Shown here piece by piece: positions 43,271 through 57,540 of a stretch of 64,000 nt of DNA. The DNA comes from Acanthopleura granulata (Eukaryota; Mollusca; Polyplacophora; Chitonida; Chitonidae), in the NCBI GenBank assembly GCA_016165875.1, contig JABBOT010000008.1, positions 2,756,107-2,820,106 of the forward strand, written 5' to 3'. Under the pieces are notes generated by a model, which was not told the origin of the DNA, did not search any database, and saw nothing but the letters and a program-made list of their open reading frames with translations. Positions within the stretch are counted from its first letter, which is position 1, and every line of letters begins with the position of its first letter. Made by a program: the position numbers and the translations under genes.

Positions 43271-46200
43271 TTCAGTCACTCCACCCACATCCAGTCATAA
43301 TGAGAATCACGGCTCCAAGGGGGAGCCAAGAGGTGAGCAATCAGGGGTTGACAAACAACTTTGTGATGGTAATACCTTACACCAAGAGCTTTAATATGTA
43401 TTTTTAGAGAGGCATTGTAGACATCCAAACACGCAATTGATACATTTCCAATATACCTTAATATCTGTGTAGAGTGAGAGCATTTTTTCTCATTTGTGAA
43501 AATGGTGACTATAATGACCTCAATATATTCATGTAGTTCAAGTACAGAAGATCGGCAGGTTTGTTCATGAAAATATATTTAGGCCTATTCACTCTTTACC
43601 CAGATTGCCATGGCCCATAACTTCGCAATCCTCCTGAATATATTAGCATATCTTAAATTTCCAGTTTTAAACTTATTTCTACGACACTTTCAATCATCAC
43701 TGTATACATGTCATGACAATGGGAGTCAAATACTGATTCAAAATCCGAATATATATTTGTCCGGAATTATTTAGTAAACATTAAGGCATCTTACGATATC
43801 TTGCTAATCCTTAAAGAAGTAGCTTCTCAAAAGGAGTAAATGACACGTTACATATTAATGAGGGAATGCACGAATGAATCAATGAGTCTCTGAATCAGCG
43901 AATGTGTAATTTATAACTATAAATTCCCTAAGCGTTTGATACTTCTGAGAAAAGACTGAAGGTGTGATGCAATCGGTGTGGAACGGGAGCATGGTAAATA
44001 ACATTCTTCATTTTAAGGGTATAACTGCGAATCGTATAAAGAATTTGACATGATAATTGACCTGTTTATCTAATATGTCGGAAACTATTTATACGAGTAA
44101 CAGTTACACAATGTAGAGATGTACCGTTAGAACTGCGGTACCAAATTGTCAATATTTGCTTAACACCGTCAGTACATTCTCTAACTGGATGAAAAAAATA
44201 TTGGCCAATTGATTGATTAATTACACTGGTGTGTGAAATGACAGTGCGTAATCCTATAGCAAAGTAGCGTATTTTCTTCCGATGTACAAATCGAACATTA
44301 AAGTACTGTTCACGTCGCTTTATCCCAATGATAATATATTGATCGTGTTGACATGACAAGCGGTTGTGTTTAACCCTCTGACAGGAATGGTGTCGACAGC
44401 CGGACCGATGGCTCTACAGGGTTGAACGATCGCTGGCGGTCGACGCCCGTCGCTTCCCAAGCCAGCTCCAAGACCAGAAGAGAATGTAACGGGCCAGTGA
44501 CTGGCTGATGCACTTCCCGTTAGCACCATCGGCCGATCCGTCTTCGGATGGAAGAATTACACCATCGCTAGCCCCAAGCTCCAAATGAATAGCTGATCTT
44601 AAAAAGACCGGACAGTGCATGAACGATTGATCTGGCTTTGATACATTGCAGTCATGTTGGAGTCGATGTTAGGTTGCTAACCCTTGGCACACATCGCCCT
44701 CTGCGCTCCAGGGCCAGCCATCGTGTCAGAAGGAAATAGTCTCTCTCCTCAGTTTTCGGTAATGTCATTTCGGCTTCCTGTGCACTCTAATTCGCTGATT
44801 TCCTGTCCACTAAATTCGCCATCAGATAAGTTATAAACTTGTCGCCACGTGTCAAAGAGCACGGATTGCTTTCGAATGCACGCTATGGAATATTTCCATA
44901 CATTTTTCACAACTGGCTTTACTGCCTGTCCGCGGGGTTAGAAATAGTTGTTAAGGGCTGTTTATTTCTACATCAAGGGTTAAAGGTTATCGTTAATTAT
45001 CCATAAGTCGATTCTGTTTCCGCTTCGATGGAAATTGTCTAATATAACCCAATTTAACCCAAACCGTATATCTTGATGAGCGATTGGATGTCAGTGAACA
45101 CGTGACGTCCAAGGACAATCTTAATGAACAAAGAGGAAGTGTCCCGAGACTTCTGTACGTCGATTCTGCTCCCTTTTTGGCTCTGTTGAATGTGTGTTTT
45201 TTATGTAACTATAAAGCAACTGCAAACAGAAAGCGGAGGCCAGCATTTTACAAAGCTCTCAGCTGGAAAACTGTATAGATAATCGATATCATACATCTTT
45301 CTTCACACTTCAATGTTAAAATATAATACATATCGTAAGGAACTATAATCCTTAGAGAAGTTAGATTAGACTGATTTCATTATAGCAGGTATTCTCAACA
45401 CCAACTTTTAGTTCGCGATTCAATATAATAGTCCCAACTAAATCATTCCTTTATGGAACTTATAATCCACATCATTGTCCTATAAGAGGAATATTGCACG
45501 GTACGGTTTAGAATATCCGTCAACAGGGTTTTTTCATTACATTTACAAAATTAGACTTCCTTGACAAATTTGTCACGTATAACACCTGTTCAGACTCTTC
45601 CATCAAAACATCTTTTTATTGCACATTTTCAAGATTAACAACTCAAAATTTCAGCCATCTGAATTTCTTAAGTTGAAATAATCTTAGACGAAACTAACGC
45701 ATCGTTTTCCAAATGGCCCCTGTAATATACCGTATTGTTTCATTGTATTGATTTACCCCTTTAATAATTACATCGTTGATCACTTTATTTCATGTTTTAT
45801 ACACTGAATGCATCACTCCTCTTGTGTGGTGGCGTTTTTAAGGTGTATTGTGTTCCGCTCTTGCACATGGACCAAATTTTGTATGACTGACTCAAGTCTG
45901 ACGCGAGCGACACCAAACATTTTGCTCTGTACAGGATTACGGATCTCACCTAAAGTATTTCATATTTCAAATTGTATGTATATACACAACCGGGGTATAA
46001 AGGTACATCTTCACCTGCCCTTATGCATTCTATCATATACATGAGGAAGCCGAATATGTCGCTCGCCAGCGATACCAAGTTTTTGAATCCAGTTCTCGCT
46101 ACTTTGAATCCTTGTTCCCGCTTGTTCGAATCCAGTTTCCACTTGCTTCCTTTTGGAATTGCGTCAACGGATTCTAGAGCGACTTACAGGTGTGTGTACA

Positions 46201-49001
46201 TATCTTAAGCCGTGTTGGGACAATTGGATTTGTCGCATCGCTTTTTCGAATTCGACAAATCGAATGAAACTGTGGGACAAGTTTAAATTCAAATGTAAAC
46301 TGCTTTGACACGATAGGATTGACCGAATTCTACCAGAGGGAGAAATAACGTTTCTCCTATTTTGATTGGACTAGTAGGACTGGACGAGTTGACTGGACAC
46401 ATTGCGTCGTGTAACTGCGACTTGACGTGTATATGTTTGTAATGAGCAGAGTATCTGAAGAAGCTGACGCACTTTGCTGCTTTCGCGGTGTCATCGATAC
46501 TCATGAAACCATGGACAGCAATATCTGCCTCGGAGACAACGATAATCTGCTACACTGTATAATACATTTCTTTTAAGTAGTCATTATTTTCAGCTGTCTG
46601 TAAAATCACTTCTCGGGTCTTCAAAACTTGGCTTTCATCAGTGAAACGTTGCACCACAAATTCTACACATCGCTAAATACGTCCGCGTTAAGGCAACGAA
46701 AACACCATTAGAATACTTTTCCAATTCATAATGTGGAACTCCATGAACTATTTTACATGACCAGGACTTCATTATATTGAGTGACGTCATAATTATTCAA
46801 ACTCAAGTTACATGCTGGGCAATAGGCGCGGCTAATTTTACTCTAAAATAGACTGCAATTAATATTTCTTTTTATTACAGAATTTCCCAACATCGAACCT
46901 TGAAGCCATTTTCACGAGGTCATATGCCTACAAGAAATAGGATGGAGATCTGTTTATTAAGGTTATATTATACTAAAAACTTTGAAAAGTAATTTCAAAA
47001 AAAGAGTATGGTTCGAAAACATTGGCCTCAGAATGAAGCTGAATAAGTTTAACATATGGGTCAGTGAAAAATCTTCTAACCGTAATTAATTTGCAATACC
47101 ATGACTTAATTTAACAATGTAAAGAACCGCTGACGAAAGGCTATGATGGTAGTGACCATTCAGGAGTCACTAAAGATTTAAAGACAACTGAATATTGGCT
47201 ACAAGGTAAATGAAGCGAATATCACAAGTAGTTATATTTTGCCTGAATACAGTTAAAGCGAGAAGAATGTTTATAAAAGTTTACTTTGTTACGAACCCCC
47301 GGTGCAGTGTTTTCTAGTAAAGAGCACCATAACTTCAAGATGAACTTCAAACATGCGCCCTGGCCATCGCTGAACAATGAGAGTTTTGTTATCTTCGTGT
47401 CTATTGGTCAAAACCATAAACCCGTGATGAGAGATGTTCTAGCGGTGAATCTTGCAAGAGAAATAGTGTTGATTCTGATAAACGATCTACCTTGCTATAT
47501 TTCATTGAGCTGCATTTAAATACGACATCGCGAACTTTTTAAGTTACATTTGTATTATCACTAATAACTTTATGGCCATTTGTGAGAAATCCATCAAAAT
47601 TCGAAGATTATCAATTTCTCTAAACGTCATAAAAATTGTGCAAAAGGGGTCGGACTTCGTTCCTCAATGATGACAAAGTTATATTTGAGATGACCCGCAG
47701 TGGACTGTATGTGATCTCTTGGGAGATAGAAGGCCCCATCTAACGCTGGCAAACTCAAATCTACGATGTCAGTAGAACTCGGATTATTTAGATGCAGACA
47801 AGCGCGGGGTATTTAACGCTTGTGTTTATTGGGTTTTGGTAACTATTAGCGCTAGGCGGAATGATCATCACCTTGTAGTGACAAGTCCTCAGAGACCTCT
47901 TCGGCGCAGTAATACAATTACAGCCGGGCACTCGTCTTGATCTGACGCTCACTGGCTCGCTACCGTGTTCCCAGTCTCGCTACAACAAATTAACTTTGGT
48001 CCCGAGCAAGTGCTGAAATCGATGTCTAATCCGATAAAGATGTTTTCGCGTCCACACTCCTGTAATTCATTCTACAAATAATTACATTCCCACATGCTAA
48101 CATACTATTAATCACAGAGAGCGACCCCGTCCGACCGAAGCACGACCAAAAGATGGCGGAGTTTTAAAGACGGAGTCTATGATAGGTCACGTGGCACGAG
48201 GCATCTGTCCGGCCGAGCTCGGCTCGAGCGCACGTGCGCGCGCAGTATCATGGCTAAGCTCGGTTACAACAGCTACCCTCTATTGGGTTAATTTCAATTT
48301 TATACAAGACGGACAACAAATTAAACGCCGTGTAAGAGAATTAAACGTGCCTAGATGCATAGTTGCACCCATCTGTGGCGGCCTGTGCCGAGGCATTGTC
48401 TTCGGTAGCACGTCGCGCAACTTCTCTTTAACCCATCAAAGTGTCACCGGCTAAGTGATAATAACAACCTTAATCTGACAATTGCGATCGAGTGAAAATG
48501 AACAGACCTTGACAAAACATTGACTCAGCGATGTCTATCGGCAGTTTGTGGATACCCTCTTGCCTTTACTGGTGGCGCGGTGGCGCTTCTGTGCGACTCA
48601 AATTGAATTGACACTGCGCGATCTATATCCTCGTTACAAATTATCTGCCCCAGGATGGCCATTAGTCCCATTGAAAGCAAAACGAGGATGATGCGGTCTG
48701 CAATTTATCAGTGGGATCGTGTCAAATAGTCCCGCTGCCATCTCAGTAAATCTCCATGTCTTTACATTACCGCCTTCAGAACTGTGTACATACGCGCCGA
48801 AAAAACAATTTCGTGGAAAAACACCACTGTTGTTATAGTGTTGATGTCCATAGGGTAAATCAAGGATTATGTCAAATCCACACAATACAGTGGGATTTCT
48901 TTTACAAAGACATACATGTAGCCATGTTGACTCAAGACCAATAGCGTTTTGCAAAAAAATGACACAAAAATTTAAGATTGAAGACTGGTCAATTGAGATT
49001 T

Positions 49002-49147
49002 GCGGGCCTCCGTGGCTCAGTCGTTTAGCGGGCTATCGCAGCGCAGTGATCGAAGACTCCCACCAATGCGGTGGCTGTGAGTTCAAGCCCAGCTCATGCT
49101 GGCTTCCTTTCCGGCTGTACGTGGGAAGGTCGGCCAGCAACGATTTG
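49002..49147 (+). mobile_element. SINE head and body, 3'-truncated
   Basis: CGGGCCTCCGTGGCTCAGTC (box A-like), GTGAGTTCAAGCCCAGC (box B-like) and CATGCTGGCTTCC, then CGTGGGAAGGTCGGCCAGCA, match the complete copies. The tail is absent. Confidence 0.75.
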
Positions 49148-49621
49148 CAAGCACAACTGTCATTATATTCACAGATTTATGTTGAAATGTTCCATTTGCT
49201 CGTCGCAGCTTAAATAATAAATATTGTATTAAGTAATAATTATGTGAATAAGCATAAGAGGAAGAAGAATAATGAGAAGAAGAACAAGAATAATAATACA
49301 GGTAGTTAATATTTAGTAAAAAGCCCATTTCGTTTTTGGGTGTGTCATATGCATACTTTTATAGTCAACTTTAATATTAGCGGTTATTCGAAATATGTAA
49401 GACGAATTGTAAAAGCTAACATAAATTACATGTGTATTTCGGTGTTGGTGAACGATGGACTTGACATTGAAGCAATCCGGTACAGTTGCGAGGTCGTTTG
49501 GTGAAGCTTTAAAATTTAAGATAAAAAAGGGGGGTTGTTTTCATATGAGGGATATTTTGATGCCTTTATGCAAACCAACTACATGCAATATAACAAAAGT
49601 ATCTTGAGAAAGTACTTGGTT

Positions 49622-49857
49622 TAATTTATTTATTTCGTTGGTGCTTTACGTCGTAGTTAAGAATATTTTATTTATTAGACGACAGAGCCCGGAGAAACCC
49701 ACGACCATCCACAGGCAGCTGGCAGATTTTCCCACGTTCGACTGGAGAGGGAGCCAGCATGAGCTGAACTTGAACTCACAGCGACCACACTGGTGAGAGG
49801 CTCCTGGGTCATTGTGCTGCACTAGCACGCTAATCACTTCGGCCTCGGAGGTCCCTG
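49622..49857 (-). mobile_element. Full-length tRNA-derived SINE
   Basis: The minus strand runs from the head (GACCTCCGAGGCCGAAGTG, box B-like GTGAGTTCAAGTTCAGC) through CATGCTGGCTCC and the CGTGGGAAAATCTGCCAGC body. It ends in the tail TTCTTAACTACGACGTAAAG and AAATAAATAAATT. Same architecture as 16406-16660. Confidence 0.8.
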
Positions 49858-50869
49858 ATTGTATGGCTTAAGGGGATATATCGGACAGGTTAGATTTTGC
49901 GGAATCTTCCAGCTGTGTGGCGCAGTTCAGTGTTGCACAGTGAAAGAAAAAGACATGGATATTTAATAAAAGGAATATTTTCTCTGAAATACTATGTGAG
50001 GTTTCACGTGTTGATTGTATCGCACAGCTGTATCGTGTGTACATTTGATTTTATTTCATAATAACAGCCCAGGAAGAACACATATTTATACATTCCATGC
50101 ATGGTGTGTTTTTATTAATGAATCCAAAAGTATCGAGATGACACACAGAGATGTGTTGAAAAGAACAATGTCATGTGAACAGAAGGAGAACTATACTATT
50201 TTACAATGGGTTTCTTGCACAAGTAAACTGAAAGTTACGCACACGTAATAATTGACGTTCCAAACCAACAATTTTCTCTTTGAAAGTCTAATTCATTGAT
50301 GATATAATAATCCAAAGAAACCTCAAGTCAAACTTTGAGCTCTGTATAGAACAGTCAAAAGATGGTAGCATTTATTTTTTTCTCATATATAGGAAAACTT
50401 TTTGAGTCACACTTATCAGCTCCCCCAGCAATATGCACAGTTTTGTATGAATGCGTGTATTTATCTAAATGAAACCAGGTTTGACGATATTTTGAATGCT
50501 TTGAGTAGCGGCACTCTTGGTGACCAGTGTTTTCCTGCATAGCCTATCCGAGACAATCGAAAGTGTGCATATACGATGTGGCGGTCATAGGATGATGAAA
50601 ATTGATAGATATATTGACGGTGAAAAAATAGAAATCTGCCCTGACCTCGGATCCTTATAAAATATGGAAAGACATATTAAGTTGTTTATAAGCACACGCA
50701 TATAAAAACAGTAAATATGATGTAAATGTGACAAGTTTAAGCGTTGAAATGATTCTGCACAGTAAGATAAAGACAGAGATGTAGATTACGAAACCGTCAT
50801 CTACCAAGTTTTGAATCAGTAGCTGACACACAAAGCTCTACTTTGGTGCCAAATCCCTCGCAGGGCAAT

Positions 50870-51130
50870 TGTTCCGAAATCTTCGCAATTACGTGGTCAT
50901 TAAAATCACTGCAACAACATTAGTGTCTGGTCGTGCTAAGCACAAGATTTGTGACTTGACGTCCCTGGAGTATCTATTGCCCCTCCCTGGTTCGACTTGT
51001 TGTGTTGTAACGTCTTAACGGGATTTGTCGACACTTCTCAAGTGGCTGAGCCTTTAGCTGGTGTTATAATCGCCTAGTTGTCAACACACAGCCCCCATGG
51101 GGATCGCAATTACACTACCTTCATTTTTTC
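50870..51130. promoter_or_regulatory. Candidate developmental enhancer
   Basis: Repeat-free, GC-richer block. It holds an NK2-like TCAAGTGG (51038-51045) and several CAATTAC/ATTA homeobox-like cores (near 50888, 50900 and 51109). The call rests on motif content alone. Confidence 0.22.
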
Positions 51131-53399
51131 CATTGACTACTGCTGGTCATTCCATTAAGAGACTTTAACAACTTTTATAATCCTACCTGCAGGCTCTGGT
51201 CTTTCCACACCAAATATTTCCTCAAGGACGCGCCAGATACTAGCACTACCTCTCAAGGCACTCCCTTAAAATGTTTATCTTTCCTTAGGGATCACTTAAC
51301 AAATTTACCTGGACATTTTTTTTCAAGCTCGTATTTAGCCAATAAAATTCTCCTTTTTCTCAGCAGACAGACTCACATTTCCCTCGAGCGCAGGTGTGAT
51401 GTCCACCGAACCATGGCCATGCGAAAAATCTCGATTCCCGCAACACGCTCCCCTGTTGAAAAGTCTGAAAAGGAACAGCCATGCAGAAAAGGTAGGAAGC
51501 AGTTACTGGCTTCCAGCTTAGAGATACCATGACAGAAAGATGGCGGACAAACAAAACACGGAGAGCCGAAGCATTGTCTTCCTCTGCTGCTGTCTTGGGG
51601 GAATCACACCCAGAGGGCAGAGACTGAGTCAGAATCAACGTAAAATCTTTTATTGTAAAACATAAAAGCAAAAAAATAAGGTACAATACAAACATTTGTG
51701 ATCCTCTACAGCTTCGCCACGTACAATTCACTGTTCACTGAGATGCGCAGGAGTTTTATTGGATAGGTGGACAAGCATCGGACCTGCAGGACTGGTATTT
51801 CAAAATGGCCTTTCGTATTATCATGCAGCTTATCAAAAATAAATAATAAATAAAATTGCTTTAACAGCTATATTCTTAAAATATGAAATACAGAAAAAAT
51901 ATATTACAAGAAACGAATATCAAAGCTACCTCAAGAACTAATGGACATGCGTGGAACAAATGCTAAGTCATAAACATCATATAGTTAAAATATTAAAGTT
52001 GTGCTGGATATTTTAGGACTAGATCTACACACCATTATCAGTAACAAGATTGATCCTTGGCCTTATTTAATCAACATTGTGCTAGGATAAACATGCCAGT
52101 TTTTCTAAGGTGTTTGGAAATACTTGAAACGAATACTGAGATCGGTAAGATGATCGATCATTCAGTGAAATAAACCAATAAATCAATCAAGCAAAGTTTC
52201 TATCAGTCACTTATTATATATAATGATTAATTGTTCTACCAAAAAATGAAACAACTCAACAAGGAAATGTGCAGATCTCGCTAGACTTTCAAAGTATGTT
52301 GTCGCTTTATGGCGTCCCTTCCGGGGTTTGCCTTGATACGAGACTCAGATAACTATCCATATCCTCAGACGATAAAATGAGGACTTAGAGAGATTCAGTA
52401 TAGATCAGTGCCTGTAAGGTCTGTCGTACAAGTCATTTCTGTTTTTCAAAGGCGTATACCGCTTTCTCATATATGCTACCATTGACTTTTCTGATAGACT
52501 GGTCACTTTTATTCTCAGTGTGAATCTCAATAAAAATTACTCAGCTGTGGTTGCACATACATGTTGACCATAATTTTCAATTCAGGGCATGTGGACGCTA
52601 AAGAAAAGCACTCAAGACAAACAGAACTACGAGCAAATATGACACAATAGGCCGTCTCTGTATCATATTAATGTTTTATATGCTCCCCATCCATTATCCT
52701 GCGGAATAATATCCTATAAATACCTATTCATGTAGAAATACCGTGCCTTTGGACTCATAAAGATCAATTGTAGAACAAAGAAAACAGTGGCCATTCCCGA
52801 ATTCTTATTCATCGGCTCGGGATTTTTAAAACGCCGTCTCTATTTACTCACACAACTTCAATTGTTGCGAAATGCGATGGTTTAATCTTTGGTTATTTAT
52901 ACGAATCAAAATAATCTCCGTAGTGAGCAAGCAAAAAGCTCAGCAAGGCGTAAAGGTTCGAGCCTCTGGCGCTTTGGGTCTGTGTCCTTAAACGAAGCGC
53001 ACATCCTCCTCGTTTGAGGCCCACGTCAAAAGCCATTCAGAGTGCCAGTAGCTAATGGTAAAATCAGCATGCCGCTCCACGCCGACTCCAGGCTGCGCCG
53101 ACAAGCGACGGATGTTGAGAAAGAGCTTTCGCTGCTCCACTCGCCACATTTCGGAGAACAGTAAATATTTGAGAAAATATGTGGTCATTTACACAAGCCT
53201 CCTCTCGTCTCTTTTTCAATGAGGTAAATTGATTTAGTGTTGAAATGCGCAAGACGGAGAAGCGGAAATAGTTTCCTCAACAGTCCCCTTCCATTCAGCC
53301 GCCAGTATTCTTGCTTTAATGCGTCCCTGCCTCAGCGATTGAAGCCCTTTAAGTCTGAAAAATCAATGTTGAAATACATTCGCTGTATCTTTTAGCCTA
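51131..53399. other. Gene-poor interval, part 3
   Basis: No gene recognised. A minus-strand open frame of 123 codons at 51360-51731 has a hydrophobic stretch but no known domain or splice context. Confidence 0.4.
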
Positions 53400-54030
53400 G
53401 CCCTTCCTCCCATTGACACCCCATTACAATGAGTATGCTCCCGCATTTTAATTGCTGTTTCTCGTTAATCCCTTATAATGAAGAGCCCGACCGTCCGACA
53501 CTCGACCGCTTCTAAGCAACTCAGTGATTTCGGCAGCGTACAAACAAGCCGCTCGCAAGCAAGGAGGGTTTTCTTTTTTGCCTCCAAGAGCGAGAGTTGT
53601 TGTCCATTTCCGCGGGCAAATTATCGGGTGTTGTTTATTCAAAATCGGCGGAAAATACAGAAAAAACGTCCAATAGGTTTTAGAATTCTCTCTACACAGC
53701 GGAAGGTGTGTGCGAAATGATCGGACCAGTGACCTGCCAATTTACGCCGCCAAACACTGAGACAAAACCAGCGGGCTGGTGGTGAAGGTGGTGGCCTCGG
53801 TATCCAGGCGCCTGTACCTCGTGAACAGACTGCGGGAATGAAAACTTTCTCTGCAATTGGCTGTCATCACTTTGTAATTAAATTCTTTTATTCGCGGTGA
53901 AGAGATAGCGCGCAGAATCAACACGGACATTATTTGGAGGCGCTTGTAACATGATCTCCCATTTACAGCATCACTGAACCCTGAACGAGGACCTGGACGA
54001 TAGCGCAAACACTGAAAATCGCTGGCCATT
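53400..54030. promoter_or_regulatory. Candidate developmental enhancer
   Basis: GC-richer, repeat-free block. It holds an Otx-type TAATCCC (53466-53472), a TALE-like TGTCATCA (53862-53869) and TAATTA (53875-53880). It lies about 6 kb upstream of FoxB. Inferred from motifs only. Confidence 0.27.
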
Positions 54031-57000
54031 GTCTTCAAATTTATACAATTATCGCCAATACAAAGGTAATTCTGAAATCCCTCTTCAATTAAAGGGCAAA
54101 ACCGAATGATATTTTTACGCTTGTCAGAAACAAGATAGGGTTAGAGTAAACAAAAACAGTTTTAATAGAAGTCTTGAAATAGCGTCATTTCAGAAAAGAG
54201 TGTTTTTGAGGAATCTCCCGTTGCCGGGAAGATTACACGTTCACCTGAAAATCATCTTTGAAGCGCTCAAAGAGCAGATCTAACATACCAATATGTCTGT
54301 TCATAGAAGGTGTTAATTGTGCGAAGGTGTATTCATACGATTGAGGAATATTTAATCACTATTAATTAACACTGCACAAAGTAGGACTGAGGTGTATCAC
54401 ACATTGATACCGATACGCACGGTGATGTTTAGTAAAATATTGTTTGTCTTGTTTTATAGTCACCAATGACATCGTTATAGTAATTATGTCAAATACACAT
54501 GAGGTAAGACAATATGTTTCTTTTGTTCCTGCACGCATGCAACAGTAAGTTGAATAGAAGCATAAGTGTTAGATACAATATGTGTACATTTGTATTGTTT
54601 TTTCAAATGTTTCTAACCAATTACATATGCTGATTTTCGGAATTTCCCGTCGAACTTCACTATAGGACAGGCTGGTCACTTGCTTACAAAGTACATGTAT
54701 ACAGACATGTGGCGCTTGACGTGTCACGATTCAATCTGCATATGTTTTAAACACTAAGTTTCCCCGGAGAAAATCTATTGACTTGTAACTCCATACCAAC
54801 ATTCATAGGAAGGATTACTGTCATTGGATTATCGTTAATACGTTCACGCTAAACCGATTACCTCTTACTCTCAAGAGAGGAAGCTTTCAACACTTTTGGA
54901 GTTTTGTATACCGTGTTATTTGTTTGATTGAGATGGCCTAAAGATTCAGAAGTTTGTTGACGTTTTTCCTGTGGAGATAAACTGAAAACAAATACGTGTT
55001 TTTATTGAATACTCTTCAGTAGCATAAGTAGAGAATTTCCCAGCTGACTGCACATTATAGGGCTAACTTGGGCGGTCCACGCCAACAGTGTGTCTTTGTG
55101 GTCAGGAGTTATTTGGGTCCCCTCAACTCCAGGGGGTGGAAACCTAACACCGCCCCTTCAGGATCCCATCACAGGGCAACAAATTTGATGGTACGATCAT
55201 ATAAAGGCCTAGGGGCGAAAATGGACGTATATACACCATTTTAATATGTCACCCCACTTTTATTTGTGATATGAATTGAACAGGAGCAATGAAAACGGAT
55301 AAATCAAATCATCGCATCAAAAGTTTACCCTTGCAAGATTCCAAGGTTAAGTCTGTAACTGACTCACCTGTACTAACAAACAGTCTCAGATAAAAACTCC
55401 ACTTTCTTCAAAAATATTTAAAATATTTTATACTTTGGCAGAATAGGAAGGTCACATGTCTTTCTCTGTTCTAATGATGTTTAATGCAATTAAATTGAAA
55501 AACTGATTTTCATATCTGTAACTAGTCCTTCAAATCCAAACACATCTGTAACTAGTCCTTCAAAATGTCGGCTTGGAGAAGATGAAGTCATTCTAGTCAT
55601 CCTTATATCTCTGTAATAATGCCATATCTGATCTCTTGTCAGCATTCAAAAATGTATCCCTATATACCAGGTCTGCCCCATCTATTCCCCGAGATGAAGG
55701 CCGGTGTTATAGAATGCTGCCTCACTGTTATTTGTACCTTGGTGACAGCAAACGGTCGACGACGCTCGTGTGGTTATTTGCGCAGTCTAACGTTTATTGA
55801 AGATCACTTGTATTCTACCAATATGTGGTACGACATTTGTCGTAAGGTTCGTCGCTCATAAAAAGATCAGTGGTTTATTCTGGGACACTCCGATTTCTCC
55901 CACTAATGGTACCGACAGCCATTGTATATAATGTGAAATATTCTTGTGTGTCCTGTTGAACAACAATCAAATAAATAAACATACAACAGTCTATATATTC
56001 TGTCGGTAACAATCAAAATACCAATGCCTGCCCTGCGACTGTCAACTCTCGAGTTCAATTCAATAAAGTTTAACATTACAACATTTTGAACAGAAATACC
56101 GCTGAAGTGTAATATTTCCCCAGCAAGTCGTCTTCCACGTGCTAGCGAACGGTGTTTACCGAATGTTCAGTCAGCTGGCGAAGGGTATTTCGTAGTGCCT
56201 TAGGTGATCAATCAATCAATACATATTTATTAATGTGGTTGTTGTTTAATGTCATACTGAATGATTTTTAACTTGTTGGGGGAGGATACCGTATTGTCGG
56301 GGGGTAAGCTACAACTCTTTGGCAAGTTACGGACGAACTTTTTTAGTGATTTATACTTGCAGATATTCAAAGAATGTTTGCGGACGACATATGGATGTTG
56401 GACTATACACACAGGCGCGCCGTCCATCTGATTTCATCATTCAGCATGCATTATTTTAATGTCTTATGGCAGGAAAAATAGTGCAAGTTGAAGCTGGGCT
56501 TTAACGCTATTGCTCTTGGCTGTGCGTATAGGTTTACAGAAGCGGGGTGTGTAAGATGATCATACTTATTCGGCTGATTCGCCTGATTTGTAAATGTTCT
56601 CTTGTTTAATTTATTTATTGTATGTTGCTTCCCATTCCCTTTAAATCTCTTGTAAAAAGTAGCTTATGCATGAAGAAATGTAGCAGTTAGATTGTCAACA
56701 GTTTTAAAAATGTAAAGAAAGGTTACAATGAGAGATTTTGGAATATTACACTATATACGGTTGGCCTGCATGTGGTCCTTTGTGCCGTGAAATCATCATA
56801 CATTATACATGTCGAATCTAAATTAAATAAATTTGGATGTTTTTCACACTCATTGATCAAAACTTTTTTGTCAAAATATAGCAAGATAAGAACAAGAAAA
56901 TGGATCAGGAGAGATTTGAACTTACATCTTCTCCATGGAATATTACACATTGGACATAGATAAATAGCAACTCTTATTGCACTCGGACATGTTTTAAAGG

Positions 57001-57229
57001 CTCCGTCTTTTTTGTAACTTAATAGACTTTGCGCTGGTGTGTCTTGAATTCTGTTTACCAGCAGAGTAGATTTTTCACACCTTTATAGCTTGGCTCTGTA
57101 TATTATATTTACTCATTGACATAGAGGCTTTTAACGCAGAAACAGCCGTTGGTGGCTATTTAGTGAACTTGGGCTTTTTTTTCATCTACATTTCACATGT
57201 GCTAAGTACACCGCTGCTTTATAAATCGT
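54031..57229. other. Gene-poor interval, part 4
   Basis: Contains a 30-base-spaced direct repeat (55514-55534 and 55544-55564), a SINE tail at about 55880-55980 and a weak second-type SINE body near 56235-56345. No gene seen. Confidence 0.45.
55880..55980 (+). mobile_element. SINE tail fragment
   Basis: GTATATAATGTGAAATATTC and CAACAATCAAATAAATAAAC match the shared SINE tail in plus orientation. Confidence 0.65.
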
Positions 57230-57540
57230 CCGTTTAGCAAAGGAAAAGCCCTAAATGATTTGGCTGAACACTCCAGTGCATCTCAGCGTAACAGCTGCGC
57301 AAATCAGAATTAAATCCATTTGCATTGATCATAAGCGTTGTTTAAGCGTTTACGATTTCACAACAATAACGTATCCCTTGAGGGATTTCCAGCATGCTCG
57401 ATCCTGGGCCGATTTCACATGATCGCTGATATATAATCAGACCTGTATAATTCATTGTAAGTTAAACCCAGGATTTCAGTCAGAGTTATGTCATTCACGG
57501 ATTGCTTAATGTAGAGGAAGCCTGCTAATGTAGCCACCAA
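57230..57540. promoter_or_regulatory. Candidate developmental enhancer with POU and Sox sites
   Basis: The block has a perfect POU octamer ATTTGCAT (57318-57325) and a nearby Sox-like AACAAT (57362-57367), plus several ATTA cores. It is about 2.6 kb upstream of FoxB and free of repeats. FoxB genes are typically neural and POU/Sox sites suit that, but activity is inferred. Confidence 0.3.

Larger units (their letters stand above)
43271..50869. other. Gene-poor interval, part 2
   Basis: No gene recognised. Repeats include SINEs at 49002-49147 and 49622-49857 and a purine-rich tract at about 49240-49300. A higher-GC block at about 47690-48480 has no stop-poor frame of recognisable content and may be regulatory. 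Confidence 0.45.

Noticed and set aside
46040..46340. Short GAATCC/GGATT repeats that might form a MITE
   Set aside because: The repeats are too short and irregular for defined ends; chance cannot be excluded.
51360..51731. Minus-strand 123-codon open frame
   Set aside because: No recognisable domain, no splice context and composition like the flanking non-coding DNA.
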